Shown here piece by piece: positions 5,664 through 6,074 of a DNA stretch of 6,074 nucleotides; the first letter of the stretch is position 1, and every line of letters starts with the position of its first letter. Source of the DNA: Alphaproteobacteria bacterium. GTDB lineage: Bacteria; Pseudomonadota; Alphaproteobacteria; UBA8366. The stretch covers positions 1 through 6,074 of the forward strand of contig JAOTYV010000279.1 in the NCBI GenBank assembly GCA_029861675.1. Direction: 5' to 3'. Made by a program: the position numbers and the translations under genes. Below the pieces are notes generated by a model. The model ran no database searches. It was given only the letters and a program-made list of their open reading frames with translations, and was not told the DNA's origin.

Positions 5664-6074
5664 ATGACGACACTGGCGGACATCGAGATCATCCCGAGCG
5701 GGGCGGCGCTCGGCGCGGAAATTCGCGGCGTCGACCTCTCGAAACCGCTCGGCGACGAAACCTTCGGAACGATCGAGGCGGCGTTCAACGAGCATTCGGT
5801 CGTATACTTCCGGGATCAGGACCTGAAGCCGCCGCAGTTGATCGACTATGCGAGCCGCTACGGGGAGGTGCAGCGCCTGTTTCTCAACCACTACGCCATG
5901 CCGGAGCATCCGGAAATCCTGTACGTGTCGAACATCCAGGACCAGGGCAAGGATATCGGCTACGCGGATGCGGGGTCGGTCTGGCACACGGATATGTCCT
6001 TCGAACAACGCCCGCCCCGCGCGACCATGCTGCATGCCCGGGAAATCCCCATCACCGTGGACGGCAGGGTGCTG
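5664..6074 (+). CDS. TauD/TfdA-family Fe(II)/2-oxoglutarate-dependent dioxygenase, 3' partial
   Basis: The frame opens at ATG 5664, with AAAGAGGA (5647-5654) 9 nt upstream as ribosome site, and runs open to the window edge, giving 137 residues of a family usually about 280-300 long. The N-terminus has the TauD-type pattern ALGAEIRGVDLSKPL, followed by AFNEHSVVYFRDQDL, which forms the first strands of the double-stranded beta-helix. The Fe(II)-binding HxD motif is at H108-T-D110 in SVWHTDMSF. The distal His and the 2-oxoglutarate Arg lie beyond the window. It probably hydroxylates a small organic acid, sulfonate or similar substrate in the cytoplasm, but the substrate cannot be assigned. It is divergent from the transporter and only distantly similar to the dioxygenase at 1158, so the pair does not look like a recent duplication. 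Confidence 0.92.
   Translation, partial: MTTLADIEIIPSGAALGAEIRGVDLSKPLGDETFGTIEAAFNEHSVVYFRDQDLKPPQLIDYASRYGEVQRLFLNHYAMPEHPEILYVSNIQDQGKDIGYADAGSVWHTDMSFEQRPPRATMLHAREIPITVDGRVL

Noticed and set aside
1..6074. CRISPR arrays, tRNA or rRNA genes, insertion sequences
   Set aside because: No regularly spaced repeats, cloverleaf-type sequences, rRNA segments, transposase motifs or terminal inverted repeats were seen on either strand.

Overview
The window is GC-rich bacterial DNA, about 60-65% GC by eye. Codon use and the protein families suggest an alphaproteobacterium, possibly Rhodospirillales-like. That assignment is inference from family resemblance and the presence of a hopanoid-type transporter; no rRNA or marker gene is present.

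Layout. (1) Positions 1-1006, minus strand: the start and most of an iron-sulfur protein of the heterodisulfide-reductase / CCG-domain class, cut off by the window edge. (2) Positions 1007-1157: a divergent intergenic region with GTATA-type motifs. (3) Positions 1158-2210, plus strand: a complete TauD/TfdA-family Fe(II)/2-oxoglutarate dioxygenase. (4) Positions 2211-2317: a convergent intergenic region holding two consecutive inverted-repeat structures. (5) Positions 2318-2797, minus strand: a peroxiredoxin-like (AhpC/TSA) gene whose catalytic cysteine codon is an in-frame TGA. (6) Positions 2829-5432, minus strand: an RND/MMPL transporter resembling the hopanoid transporter HpnN, 31 nt upstream of the peroxiredoxin and probably in one operon with it. 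(7) Positions 5433-5663: a possible 12-codon leader ORF and a divergent promoter region. (8) Positions 5664-6074, plus strand: the N-terminal part of a second TauD-family dioxygenase, cut off by the window edge.

The main result is the peroxiredoxin-like gene. Read with TGA as selenocysteine it gives one continuous 159-residue protein with a W-U-P-Y-C active site, where homologues have W-C-P-Y-C. Directly after the TGA lies a GC-rich hairpin whose loop position and loop G fit the known bacterial SECIS consensus. Conventional gene calling would report only a truncated ORF starting at an internal TTG, or a pseudogene. The most economical reading is a selenoprotein reductase or peroxidase co-transcribed with a membrane-lipid transporter.

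The two dioxygenase genes each carry the 9-mer TCGTATACT in the upstream region, which hints at a shared regulator or similar promoters. The Fe-S protein is unusual because its second ferredoxin-type cluster lacks one cysteine and its second CCG half appears to have lost its cysteines.
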